Shown here piece after piece: positions 1-6,202 of a stretch of 10,730 nucleotides of DNA. The DNA comes from Thiotrichaceae bacterium. GTDB lineage: Bacteria; Pseudomonadota; Gammaproteobacteria; Thiotrichales; Thiotrichaceae. The position numbers and the translations under genes were made by a program. Where the stretch lies: positions 1 through 10,730 of the forward strand of contig JALVDG010000216.1 of NCBI GenBank assembly GCA_027009095.1, in the 5' to 3' direction. Every line of letters starts with the position of its first letter. Positions within the stretch are counted from its first letter, which is position 1. Under the pieces are notes generated by a model, which saw only the letters and a program-made list of their open reading frames with translations, was not told the DNA's origin and did no database searches.

Positions 1-1
1 C

Positions 2-760
2 TCTATTGCGTATCTTATTACGAGTGATGAAGAAGGTCCTGCACATAATGGTACAGTAAAAGTCATTGAAACATTAGAAGCTCGTCATGAAAAAATTGAC
101 TGGTGCTTAGTCGGAGAACCATCAAGTAGCAAGAAAGTGGGTGATATTGTTAAAAATGGGCGACGTGGCTCACTGGGTTGTAAACTCACCATTATTGGTA
201 AACAAGGTCATGTTGCCTATCCTCATCTTGCAAATAACCCTATTCATCTAGCCGCCCCTATGCTTGCGGAACTAACAGAAATGAAGTGGGATAGGGGTAA
301 TGATTTCTTCCCTCCAACTACATTTCAAGTTTCAAACTATAACTCTGGTACAGGTGCTACCAATGTTATTCCTGGTACAGCAGAAATTATTTTTAACTTT
401 CGTTTCTCAACAGAAGTAACGGCAGATGAGTTAAAACAAGGTGTAGAAAACTTACTAAAAAAACATCAATTAAAATATAACATTGAATGGAATTTATCAG
501 GCCTGCCTTTTTTAACAGCTGAAGGGGAGTTAGTTGCAGCGGCAGTTAAAGCAATAAAAAAGGTAACAGGAACGCAAACAGAGTTATCGACATCTGGAGG
601 GACATCTGATGGTCGATTTATAGCCCCTACAGGTGCTCAAGTATTAGAGCTAGGACCAACTAACGCAACCATTCACCAAGTTAATGAATGTGTAGGCGTT
701 GATGACCTTAATATGCTTGAGGAGATATACTTTCAAATATTGGTAGAATTATTAGCTTAA
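2..760 (+). CDS. dapE: Succinyl-diaminopimelate desuccinylase, 3' part
   Basis: DapE hydrolyses N-succinyl-LL-2,6-diaminopimelate to succinate and LL-diaminopimelate in the cytoplasm. This step feeds lysine and peptidoglycan synthesis. The frame is open from base 2 with no start in the window, giving 252 codons and a TAA stop, so about a third of the usual ~375 residues lies to the left. Visible family signatures are the SDEEGP segment with the catalytic and metal-bridging Glu pair, GEPSS with the next metal-ligand Glu, the NGRRGSL and [12 protein letters not shown] segments of the dimerisation domain, [12 protein letters not shown], and NATIHQVNE carrying the last metal-ligand His. An ATG at 137 is internal and should not be used as the start. 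The gene runs convergently towards the minus-strand gene at 903-1928. Identification rests on near-continuous similarity to known DapE proteins; nothing looks broken. Confidence 0.96.
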   Translation, partial: SIAYLITSDEEGPAHNGTVKVIETLEARHEKIDWCLVGEPSSSKKVGDIVKNGRRGSLGCKLTIIGKQGHVAYPHLANNPIHLAAPMLAELTEMKWDRGNDFFPPTTFQVSNYNSGTGATNVIPGTAEIIFNFRFSTEVTADELKQGVENLLKKHQLKYNIEWNLSGLPFLTAEGELVAAAVKAIKKVTGTQTELSTSGGTSDGRFIAPTGAQVLELGPTNATIHQVNECVGVDDLNMLEEIYFQILVELLA

Positions 761-762
761 AT

Positions 763-908
763 GTGTAACTCCTCAGCTTGAACTCTATTTTGCCCGATTT
801 CTGCATTAAAAGTACCCATTTATACTGATAAACTCCATATTTTCGCCTTAAACTCAAACAAAATAGAGTACGGTCTAAGCAGTTACTGATTATGCTGGGT
901 AGTTACAC
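763..908. repeat. Nested inverted repeat between two convergent genes
   Basis: The space between the dapE stop and the convergent gene at 903-1928 is built as a nested inverted repeat. The outer arms, 763-777 (GTGTAACTCCTCAGC) and 894-908 (GCTGGGTAGTTACAC), pair at 13 of 15 positions. Inner arms 782-792 (ACTCTATTTTG) and 859-869 (CAAAATAGAGT) are perfect complements. The right arm contains one copy of the dispersed ~30-bp motif described at 876-908. The structure could be a small MITE-like insertion or a bidirectional transcription-ending hairpin. No T run follows a compact GC-rich stem, so a classical terminator is not supported. Confidence 0.55.
876..908 (-). repeat. Dispersed ~30-bp repeat, copy A
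   Basis: Read on the minus strand this begins GTGTAACTACCCAGCATAATC and ends AGTAACTGCTTA. It shares 22 of 24 positions (884-907) with 2947-2970, including an exact 14-base core TACTGATTATGCTG, and a diverged copy lies at 6165-6195. It overlaps the last codons of the gene at 903-1928: the final Val codon and TAA stop are the first bases of the repeat (GTGTAA). Confidence 0.6.
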
Positions 909-1928
909 TTTCTTTTTCTTGGTAGGAAAAAGAAAAATAAGACTAAAAATAAGCGACACGATAGTTCCAATGAGTGAGGCAAAAAAACCTACCGTTTTCT
1001 TGATAATTTTACCTCCACGCAACATGCCTTTACCTAGTAATTTTAAGTACCCTTTTGCATTTACACCATGTTTTAGCGTTAGTTTTTCTACTCGACGCAA
1101 ATCATCGGTTGTTTCTACATATTTCAATAAATGTAATGTATCTGCAACCGAGCTTGCCTTTTTTATATTTCCAACCTGCCCTGCTACCTTCTCTAAAGGT
1201 TTAAGTGCTTTAGGATGATAAGCTTTTTTTGCAGCTCGAAGAACATTCTTCATTCCTTTGCTACTTTTAGCTGCTTTGATAAAGCCACTCCAGTCGAATA
1301 CCTTAGCGGCTAATCGTAAAATTTGTTTTTGAAAAGGTAGCGTTAAACGACTTGTTTTCTTTGCCATTTTAACAATAGAAACACCCGTTTTTGCAGGTGC
1401 AGCAGCTCCTGCACTACCAATGGTCAAAGCAGTGAGACCGACACCAACACCAGATAAGGTTGCGACTAACTCATCTACAGGTTCATTTTTTTGATAATGG
1501 GTATACTCTGTATGTAAATCACGCGCATCACCAATAACGGTAAAGTCGGCAGCAATTGCACCTGCTACTCCCGCTCCTGTACTTCCTTTACCTGAAGCAA
1601 AACCTTTCACAAAATTGCCCACACCATCTTTTATTTCACGCGCTCGGGTATCGTTTTCTAACAGTTGCTGTTGGTATTGATCATAATAGAGGGAATAGCC
1701 ATTTTCCTTTGCTATATCAATATACATTCGAGCATCATCAAACTGCCCTTGCTCTATTGCATCGATAATATTTTTGTGCAGCTCTTGCGCACTCACTGTT
1801 GTTATCATCAAGTTATGTGCAATAGCAGGAACTTCTTCATACTCCCAATGTTCTGCCAGCTGCATCAAACTTATAGCTAATGCAGACAAGGATATAATAA
1901 GAAAAATAAGCCTAAGCGATGACTTCAC
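903..1928 (-). CDS. Membrane protein of unknown function
   Basis: I do not recognise this 341-residue protein. The start is GTG at 1928, supported by a strong ribosome-binding site (AGGAGAGG) about 9 bases upstream. Residues 7-24 form an N-terminal membrane segment or uncleaved signal. Residues 50-100 are helical and acidic. A glycine-rich stretch (about 104-140) contains DFTVIGDARDL, which faintly resembles the segment ahead of the toxin domain in some secreted polymorphic toxins, but that link is weak. A second hydrophobic stretch covers about 154-179, followed by a very Lys-rich region (180-312). A strongly hydrophobic segment at 313-335 is capped by KKKK at the C-terminus. An inner-membrane protein with a basic cytoplasmic region is likely. 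The final Val and stop lie in repeat copy A, so the original C-terminus may have differed. It is separated from ate upstream by a MITE-like element and probably has its own promoter. Confidence 0.8.
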   Translation of the reverse strand: MKSSLRLIFLIISLSALAISLMQLAEHWEYEEVPAIAHNLMITTVSAQELHKNIIDAIEQGQFDDARMYIDIAKENGYSLYYDQYQQQLLENDTRAREIKDGVGNFVKGFASGKGSTGAGVAGAIAADFTVIGDARDLHTEYTHYQKNEPVDELVATLSGVGVGLTALTIGSAGAAAPAKTGVSIVKMAKKTSRLTLPFQKQILRLAAKVFDWSGFIKAAKSSKGMKNVLRAAKKAYHPKALKPLEKVAGQVGNIKKASSVADTLHLLKYVETTDDLRRVEKLTLKHGVNAKGYLKLLGKGMLRGGKIIKKTVGFFASLIGTIVSLIFSLIFLFPTKKKKV

Positions 1929-1986
1929 AATAGCAACCTCTCCTTTTATTATCCCTCGCAGATTACATAGACAATAAATAGTTATT

Positions 1987-2141
1987 TTAAGTACCCGCTC
2001 AAAATTAATTTAATAATTTCATCCCTGTTTTCTGATCTTCTTCATTATTGCTTTGCTTACATAGCTCACTATGCTCCTATCGCAAGATCTTGAATAAAAA
2101 AGCAACAAAATTTTGTTAGATCAATTTTGTTTAGCTACTTA
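1987..2141. repeat. MITE-like element, copy 1
   Basis: This AT-rich element of about 155 bp has imperfect terminal inverted repeats: TTAAGTACCC at 1987 and AGCTACTTA ending at 2141. The match continues inward, with roughly 15 of 22 positions pairing between the two ends. The 50-base core at 2028-2077 matches the core at 5362-5411 at 44 of 50 positions. The core can fold into a hairpin (CATAG, loop CTCA, CTATG, with outer GATCTT/AAGATC pairing). No reading frame of meaningful length is present, so it would be non-autonomous. Its right end supplies the TAA stop of the adjacent ate gene. Together with short flanks it fills the 210-bp gap between the two genes. Confidence 0.6.
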
Positions 2142-2840
2142 CGACTTTGGTAAATGTCGCCACTGACCATCAATCAACCCTTCTATCGGTTGGTATTGTG
2201 TCTTATAGTTCATTTTTTTACATTCTTCAATCCAATAACCTGGATAAACATAATCTAAACCTAATGTTTTTGCGTATTCTATTTCCCATAAAACAGCAAA
2301 TACACCCAAACCTCGTTTATGTCCTATTGTTGGATCAAAGAATGTATAAACAGCAGAGAGCCCTGATTCCAAAACATCAATCGTTGCTACTCCAATTAAT
2401 ACATCATTATCATAAAATTCTATAAATTCTGTATCACACCAGTCAGAACCCAAAAATTCATCCACACCTGCGTAGTCAGTACTGTCGTGTCTTGCCTCTA
2501 AATAATCAGCATAAAGAGGTAAATATTCCTCCTTAAAATCACCCTTATTAATCACGATAGCTAAATCTTGGTTTGCTCTCCAATTACGACGCTGACTGCG
2601 ACTTGCTTTAAACTCAGAGACACTAATACGAGTTGTTTTACATTTATTACAAGACTGGCAGTATGGTTTATAAACCTGTTGTCCACTACGACGAAAACCT
2701 GATCTTATCAGGTAGTCATAAACAGAGGGGGACATAGGAAAGCTAGGATCAATAACAGCATTTCTTGCGATAACACTTGGCAAGTAGGAGCAGGCATGCA
2801 AAGCAGTAGGGAATATTTTTAGAGGTTGGCTTAATTTCAT
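2139..2840 (-). CDS. bpt: Aspartate/glutamate leucyltransferase (arginyl-tRNA-protein transferase family)
   Basis: This 233-residue cytoplasmic protein belongs to the bacterial ATE/Bpt family, which moves an amino acid, usually Leu, from aminoacyl-tRNA to N-terminal Asp or Glu. The product is marked for degradation by ClpS/ClpAP (N-degron pathway). Evidence: the N-terminal CSYLP motif (Cys17), the Cys cluster C61-QS-C64-NK-C67 that matches the conserved cysteines of the family, and FRRSGQQVYKPYC, TYFFDP-like TFFDP, LGVFAVLWEIEYA and KMNYK. Eukaryotic ATE1 binds an iron-sulfur cluster through equivalent cysteines. Length agrees with Vibrio Bpt. In many proteobacteria the gene sits beside aat; here the upstream neighbour is an FNR-type regulator. 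No good Shine-Dalgarno sequence is visible before the ATG. The stop codon falls in the terminal repeat of the downstream MITE-like element, yet the protein looks full length. Leu rather than Arg specificity is inferred from the bacterial family, not read from the sequence. Confidence 0.93.
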   Translation of the reverse strand: MKLSQPLKIFPTALHACSYLPSVIARNAVIDPSFPMSPSVYDYLIRSGFRRSGQQVYKPYCQSCNKCKTTRISVSEFKASRSQRRNWRANQDLAIVINKGDFKEEYLPLYADYLEARHDSTDYAGVDEFLGSDWCDTEFIEFYDNDVLIGVATIDVLESGLSAVYTFFDPTIGHKRGLGVFAVLWEIEYAKTLGLDYVYPGYWIEECKKMNYKTQYQPIEGLIDGQWRHLPKS

Positions 2841-2940
2841 ATTATTGGGGGCTACAATATATTTAAAAGGAACTACAACTCATAACACGGGGGAAGGAAA
2901 TAAGTTATAGGGATAATATTTATGTTGTGCAAGAATAAAT

Positions 2941-2970
2941 CGTAACTACTGATTATGCTGAGCAGTTACA
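2941..2970 (-). repeat. Dispersed ~30-bp repeat, copy B (hairpin after the FNR-type gene)
   Basis: This copy starts 15 bases beyond the stop of the regulator gene at 2986-3687. On the minus strand GTAACTGCT (2969-2961) and AGTAGTTAC (2950-2942) can pair over nine positions including one G-U, with a 10-base loop. It could stabilise or end the regulator transcript. No U tract follows, so intrinsic termination is not supported. The sequence matches copy A at 22 of 24 positions. Confidence 0.6.
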
Positions 2971-2985
2971 ATAAATCTAACATGA

Positions 2986-3687
2986 TCATGTAATACAGGC
3001 TTTTTTCTTTAGACCTTGAGGATCAACAATTAAAATAAAGCCTTTTGATTCTTCAATAAATCCTAAGCGTCGCCAATCAGATAAAAAACGACTTACTGTC
3101 TCAATAGTCAAGCCAAGTAAAGCACCTATTTCGCTACGAGACAGCTCTAATTTTATCCAATCTTTCTCGTTTACGCCTTCGCACCACTTGAGCAAGAAAG
3201 ATGCTAGTTTTTCGGGAGCTTTTTTGGCTCCTAATTCAAGCATCATATCCTCAGCATCACGAATATTTTTTAACCAACGCTCCATCATGGCTGAATTAAT
3301 TTCAGCATTATTGATACGCAATTTGGCTAAATCCTTTAAAGGTAACCTGCAAACTTCGCTTTGACTTATCGTAATAGCGTTATGATTGTAGGCTTCTTCA
3401 ACAAAACCATCGAACCCAAATAAATCACCTTTTTTAAGAATTTTAACAATTTGTGTTCGACCGTCTGACAAGCTTTTTGTTAATTTAATTAAACCTTTAC
3501 GAAGAGTATAAGCATACTCAGAAGGCTCTCCTTGTTCGTAAATCGTATCACCCGATTCACAACTTATTATGGATGTGTGAAAATTTCTTATATCCGTTTT
3601 TAGCATCTCCTCAGATAAACCTGCAAAAATGCTACGATAACGAATGGGACAGGTCAGGCAATGACCTTTACCTATAATACTTGGCAT
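2986..3687 (-). CDS. FNR/CRP-family transcription regulator with reduced cysteine set
   Basis: This 233-residue DNA-binding regulator has an N-terminal cysteine motif C10-LT-C13-PIR, a cyclic-nucleotide-binding-type beta-barrel (about 30-120), a dimerisation helix (about 125-160) and a winged helix (about 165-230). The recognition helix carries E196-TV-S199-R200, the spacing of E209/S212/R213 in E. coli FNR, so a target close to TTGAT-N4-ATCAA is expected. Cys113 in SEVCRLP corresponds to FNR Cys122. FNR needs four cysteines for its [4Fe-4S] cluster; here only C10, C13 and C113 align well, and Phe21 occupies the approximate place of the third N-terminal cysteine. Cys43 and Cys169 are other candidates. 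It may sense oxygen or redox with altered chemistry, or may not bind a cluster. A TATAAT sequence lies 20 bases upstream of the ATG. The upstream LysM gene is on the same strand, 161 bases away, so separate transcription is likely. Confidence 0.9.
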   Translation of the reverse strand: MPSIIGKGHCLTCPIRYRSIFAGLSEEMLKTDIRNFHTSIISCESGDTIYEQGEPSEYAYTLRKGLIKLTKSLSDGRTQIVKILKKGDLFGFDGFVEEAYNHNAITISQSEVCRLPLKDLAKLRINNAEINSAMMERWLKNIRDAEDMMLELGAKKAPEKLASFLLKWCEGVNEKDWIKLELSRSEIGALLGLTIETVSRFLSDWRRLGFIEESKGFILIVDPQGLKKKACIT

Positions 3688-3706
3688 AAGGTGCCTACAG
3701 CTTTAA

Positions 3707-3750
3707 ATTATATTGATAAAAAAACGATACTATGAGCTTAATCGAGATTA
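3707..3750 (-). promoter_or_regulatory. Candidate promoter and dyad upstream of the FNR-type gene
   Basis: On the minus strand a perfect -10 hexamer TATAAT spans 3712-3707, 19 bases before the ATG; the -35 is poor. A hyphenated inverted repeat TAATC-GA-GATTA lies at 3739-3750, centred about 44 bases upstream of the expected transcription start. A weak -35 with an activator site near -41.5 is typical of CRP/FNR class II promoters, so autoregulation is possible, but the dyad is not a good FNR box. Confidence 0.35.
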
Positions 3751-3848
3751 TCGAAGAATCTAAAACGATTAAAGCATAATAATGAAACTATTCGCAAACA
3801 AGCAAACCACGATAATTGGAGGATAATATCGGAAGTGATAAACTTAAA

Positions 3849-4592
3849 TTACGGTATTTTTAACACTTGCCCAACACGAATAACATTAGGATTATCTATC
3901 GTATCTTTATTTGCTTCATATAAAGCCAAATAATTTTCACCACTTCCATAAACACGCTGTGCTATTTTAAATAACGATTCGCCTTCTAAAACGGTAACAG
4001 TGCTTGCAGATTCAAATTCTTTAGTCCTAGTTGTTGATACTACTGCTTTTTTCTGTGAAGAACCACTAGTCGCGTTTGGCAATTCATTTTTTAAAGACTC
4101 AATATAGACATCTTTTTTACTCTTACCAACAATACTTTTGAGTGCCTTATTTGCAGAATTAATCGTTCCCTTTGATATTTTTTCGCCCGCTTCACTATTT
4201 ATATCAATCATAGCAGCTGACACAGCGTTACGGATATCATTTAACTTATTTCCTTTCAATAAAGCCGAGGAAACTACATTTTCAAGTTTATTGTGAAACT
4301 CTTTATCCTTTTTTATATCCTTATTTTCTGCATTTTTAGTCGTTTTAACTAGAATACCTTTAATTTGTGCTGCAATTTTATCTTCTAAAGCAGAATAATC
4401 AGTTATTGCTTTGGGTTTAATGGAAGGCTCCACTGTAGGCTCTTCAGGAACCACATTTTCGTCCATACTTGTGTCTTTAGCTTCCTCACTCAAGGCATCT
4501 AATATCGATATATTATTGTCTTCTGCGAATACTGTCGAACTACTTAAAAGCAAAAATATGCTTAGTACAACTATATTGCTAATAGTTTTCAT
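3849..4592 (-). CDS. Secreted LysM-domain protein
   Basis: The 247-residue protein begins with a clear signal peptide (hydrophobic 5-20, likely cleavage after V21-F-A23), so it is exported to the periplasm or envelope. Residues 24-62 are acidic and Pro/Glu-rich, 63-170 are predicted helical with many Lys and Ala, 170-195 form a Ser/Thr/Lys linker, and 198-247 form one C-terminal LysM domain (GESLFKIAQRVYGSG then YEANKDTI, NPNVIRVGQVLKIP). LysM domains bind N-acetylglucosamine-containing glycans such as peptidoglycan. No catalytic domain is visible, so it is probably a peptidoglycan-anchored structural or adaptor protein. The start has an excellent ribosome-binding site (AAGGAGGTC) 4 bases from the ATG. 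It starts 33 bases after the rhodanese stop and is probably co-transcribed with it. Confidence 0.88.
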   Translation of the reverse strand: MKTISNIVVLSIFLLLSSSTVFAEDNNISILDALSEEAKDTSMDENVVPEEPTVEPSIKPKAITDYSALEDKIAAQIKGILVKTTKNAENKDIKKDKEFHNKLENVVSSALLKGNKLNDIRNAVSAAMIDINSEAGEKISKGTINSANKALKSIVGKSKKDVYIESLKNELPNATSGSSQKKAVVSTTRTKEFESASTVTVLEGESLFKIAQRVYGSGENYLALYEANKDTIDNPNVIRVGQVLKIP

Positions 4593-4625
4593 TTTTGACC
4601 TCCTTATAATGACATTAATGTGAGT

Positions 4626-5276
4626 CTACGGAGTAACAACGGTCAATCCTAATAACTGCCAAGCTTGCATACCACCACGATACCAAAATAATTTTTCTGG
4701 TGGATATCCCATCGAAATAAAATCTTTAATTGCTCGAGGCGACTGTCCGCACCACATCCCATTACAGAACAAAAGTAACTTTTGTGCATTATCAAAGTTC
4801 CATTTATCGTCGCTAACTGTCGCCCCTAATAGCTTTAAAATCCTTGTAGCATGCTTACTTTTCAAGCCACCATCAAGAATACTAAACGGAATATTAATAG
4901 AACCTGGTATAGTCCCTTTTTCAAACCAGTCTGGCAATCTAGCATCTATTAATAAGCCTTTATTGTTTTTAACTTCATTATCTAAAAAAGATAATAATTC
5001 TACTTCTCCTACTGTTTTAACGTCTTTATGTATTTCTATAGGCTGAACACAAAATGGAGGACAAACACGGGAGGTTTTAGCAAAACCATTAGTTAACTTA
5101 TGCTTTGTATCTTGAATTCTCTCAATGGTAACTGTTTTGCCTCCGTAGGTAATATCGAGGCTTTTTATATTTTTTGTAATACCTACTTTCTTTTCAGCAT
5201 ATGATAGTGATGGAAGCAATAATATCCCACTAGCAAAGACTAAAATCAAAAAATTCGAAAGTGCTTTTATATTCAT
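4626..5276 (-). CDS. Periplasmic rhodanese-like protein
   Basis: This 216-residue protein has a signal peptide (hydrophobic 7-22, likely cleavage after L-S-Y-A27). Rhodanese domain, about residues 88-214: LLIDAR with Asp111-Arg113, GSINIP at 125-130, active loop LLFC171-NGMWC176-GQS, and WYRGGMQAW near the end. Cys171 is in the persulfide-forming position. Cys176, five residues later, could form a disulfide with it. Ahead of the domain a second pair, C72-PPF-C76 in TSRVCPPFCVQPI, recalls a motif found in a group of exported proteobacterial rhodaneses. Substrate and sulfur acceptor are unknown; periplasmic sulfur handling or disulfide chemistry is inferred. Upstream of the ATG is only a weak ribosome-binding site (TTAGGT). 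The MITE-like element at 5313-5488 ends 36 bases before the start and may carry or replace part of the promoter. The LysM gene follows after 33 bases, probably in one operon. Confidence 0.9.
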   Translation of the reverse strand: MNIKALSNFLILVFASGILLLPSLSYAEKKVGITKNIKSLDITYGGKTVTIERIQDTKHKLTNGFAKTSRVCPPFCVQPIEIHKDVKTVGEVELLSFLDNEVKNNKGLLIDARLPDWFEKGTIPGSINIPFSILDGGLKSKHATRILKLLGATVSDDKWNFDNAQKLLLFCNGMWCGQSPRAIKDFISMGYPPEKLFWYRGGMQAWQLLGLTVVTP

Positions 5277-5312
5277 AAGTTTTACCTAATCTACGATAAT
5301 TATTCAGTTCTA

Positions 5313-5488
5313 GCTAACTTAAGTACCTGTCAAGTACCTTAATCTGACAATTTAGCCTCTATTTTCTGATCTTCTTCGTCATTGCTTTGGTCATATAGCC
5401 CACTATGCTCCCGTTACAATGCATTGAATATTAAACAATAGGAAACTAAACTTTGTTAAATTAATTTTACTTGGGTACTTAACTTAGC
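5313..5488. repeat. MITE-like element, copy 2
   Basis: This element of 176 bp has terminal inverted repeats GCTAACTTAAGTACC (5313-5327) and GGTACTTAACTTAGC (5474-5488), complementary at 14 of 15 positions. Its core at 5362-5411 matches 2028-2077 at 44 of 50 positions, starting TTTTCTGATCTTCTTC and ending CACTATGCTCC, with hairpin potential ATAG-CCCA-CTAT flanked by CATTG/CAATG. AAGTACC is repeated directly at 5321-5327 and 5332-5338. No reading frame is present and I see no certain target-site duplication. It lies just upstream of the rhodanese gene. Confidence 0.65.
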
Positions 5489-5526
5489 ACGCCAAAATCA
5501 TTCTGAACCAGAAGACTTGTCCTTTA

Positions 5527-5689
5527 CCTGAATCCGTGACTTCAATGCGGATAACAAGAGGTAAGATATTGGTTTAGCATGGGATTTTAAAAAATCTTAG
5601 CTTCACCCTTAAGGTTAAGCGGGTATTTTTTAAACCCTTGATGAATCAATAGCTTATTCACTGCGTGGTAATGAAGTCACTAATTCAGG
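5527..5689. repeat. 163-bp imperfect palindrome
   Basis: The left half (5527-5610) and the reverse complement of the right half (5611-5689) align almost end to end, roughly 70% by eye with a few small gaps. The outermost 18 bases match at 16 positions (5527-5544 with 5672-5689). The arms also share TTTAAAAAAT, and CCTTAAGG marks the centre. As RNA or single-stranded DNA this would form one long hairpin on either strand. It may be a further small palindromic transposon-like unit or a structured transcript. It lies in the 528-bp gap at 5277-5804, which otherwise holds the MITE-like copy 2 and, at 5690-5804, AT-rich sequence in which I see no gene. Confidence 0.6.
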
Positions 5690-5804
5690 CTTTAATTAAA
5701 ATAAACAGGATATCTCTTTCAAACTTGTTGGAGTACTAGCCTAAAGGATACGAAATTTCCCATCAATTCTAGAAGCATTAATAGAATAAATTTAACTTAT
5801 ACCC

Positions 5805-6083
5805 TTATTTTTGTAATTTCTCAATTTCTGATTGCACCGCTTTTTGAATATCTGCATCAATTGAATCTTGAACAGCGTTATTTAAAGCATTTCTCAAACT
5901 ATCTGATGCCTTATTTTTTTTATCATTTTGTTTTTCTTTATCAACCACCTGAGCACCATTTGTTGCTTTTTTTGCAACGGAGGCAGTCGTCGCTTCAGGT
6001 GCTTTATCTTGTGGGTAAAAAAAATATATAATCATAGCTAGTAGCACAACTCCTACAACTATGAACCCTATTTTTTTATTCAT
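5805..6083 (-). CDS. Small membrane-anchored protein of unknown function
   Basis: The 92-residue protein has one N-terminal membrane segment (4-23), preceded by NKK. A low-complexity Ala/Thr/Lys linker follows (25-58), then a charged, probably amphipathic helix (about 60-92, DSLRNALNNAVQDSIDADIQ onward). No family is recognised. Topology may be a periplasmic tail by signal-anchor insertion; the lysines near the start favour that. It follows the sensor gene on the same strand with a 119-base gap that contains repeat copy C. Upstream of the ATG at 6083 the ribosome-binding region is a run of eight G preceded by five A, unusual in this AT-rich sequence. A small accessory of the sensor/GTPase cluster is possible from position only. 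Confidence 0.75.
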   Translation of the reverse strand: MNKKIGFIVVGVVLLAMIIYFFYPQDKAPEATTASVAKKATNGAQVVDKEKQNDKKNKASDSLRNALNNAVQDSIDADIQKAVQSEIEKLQK

Positions 6084-6087
6084 GGCT

Positions 6088-6100
6088 CCCCCCCCTTTTT
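6088..6100 (-). promoter_or_regulatory. G8 homopolymer in the ribosome-binding region
   Basis: The plus strand has eight C (6088-6095) followed by five T (6096-6100), so the mRNA for the 92-residue protein reads AAAAAGGGGGGGGAGCC just before ATG. The G run is the only Shine-Dalgarno-like sequence there. Slippage would alter SD spacing and strength, a known route to phase variation in other bacteria. Variation here is not shown by one sequence. Confidence 0.45.
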
Positions 6101-6164
6101 ACTCATCCATGGCTCTCAAATCTTCTTTTGTAATTTCAAAAACACTAAACAGTCTTTATTTTAT

Positions 6165-6195
6165 GTGGCTACTCAGCACAATCAACAACTGCTTA
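6165..6195 (+). repeat. Dispersed ~30-bp repeat, copy C (diverged)
   Basis: Read on the plus strand, GTGGCTACTCAGCACAATC followed by AACAACTGCTTA aligns with the minus-strand reading of copy A, including CAGCA, AATCA and AACTGCTTA. It is in opposite orientation to copies A and B and lies 7 bases beyond the stop of the sensor gene at 6203-7384. Like copies A and B it sits at a gene's 3' end. Confidence 0.45.
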
Positions 6196-6202
6196 GCTTG
6201 TA

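Noticed and set aside
892..1218. 108-codon plus-strand frame opposite the 903-1928 gene
   Set aside because: It is antisense to a gene with a strong ribosome-binding site and clear membrane segments, and has no own signals.
3700..3850. Search for an FNR box (TTGAT-N4-ATCAA) in front of the regulator
   Set aside because: Only a TAATC-GA-GATTA dyad was found, which matches the FNR consensus poorly; it is reported as a weak candidate only.
5600..5640. Possible plus-strand intrinsic terminator (ACCC...GGGT followed by T6)
   Set aside because: No plus-strand gene lies upstream, and the pairing is explained as the centre of the 163-bp palindrome.
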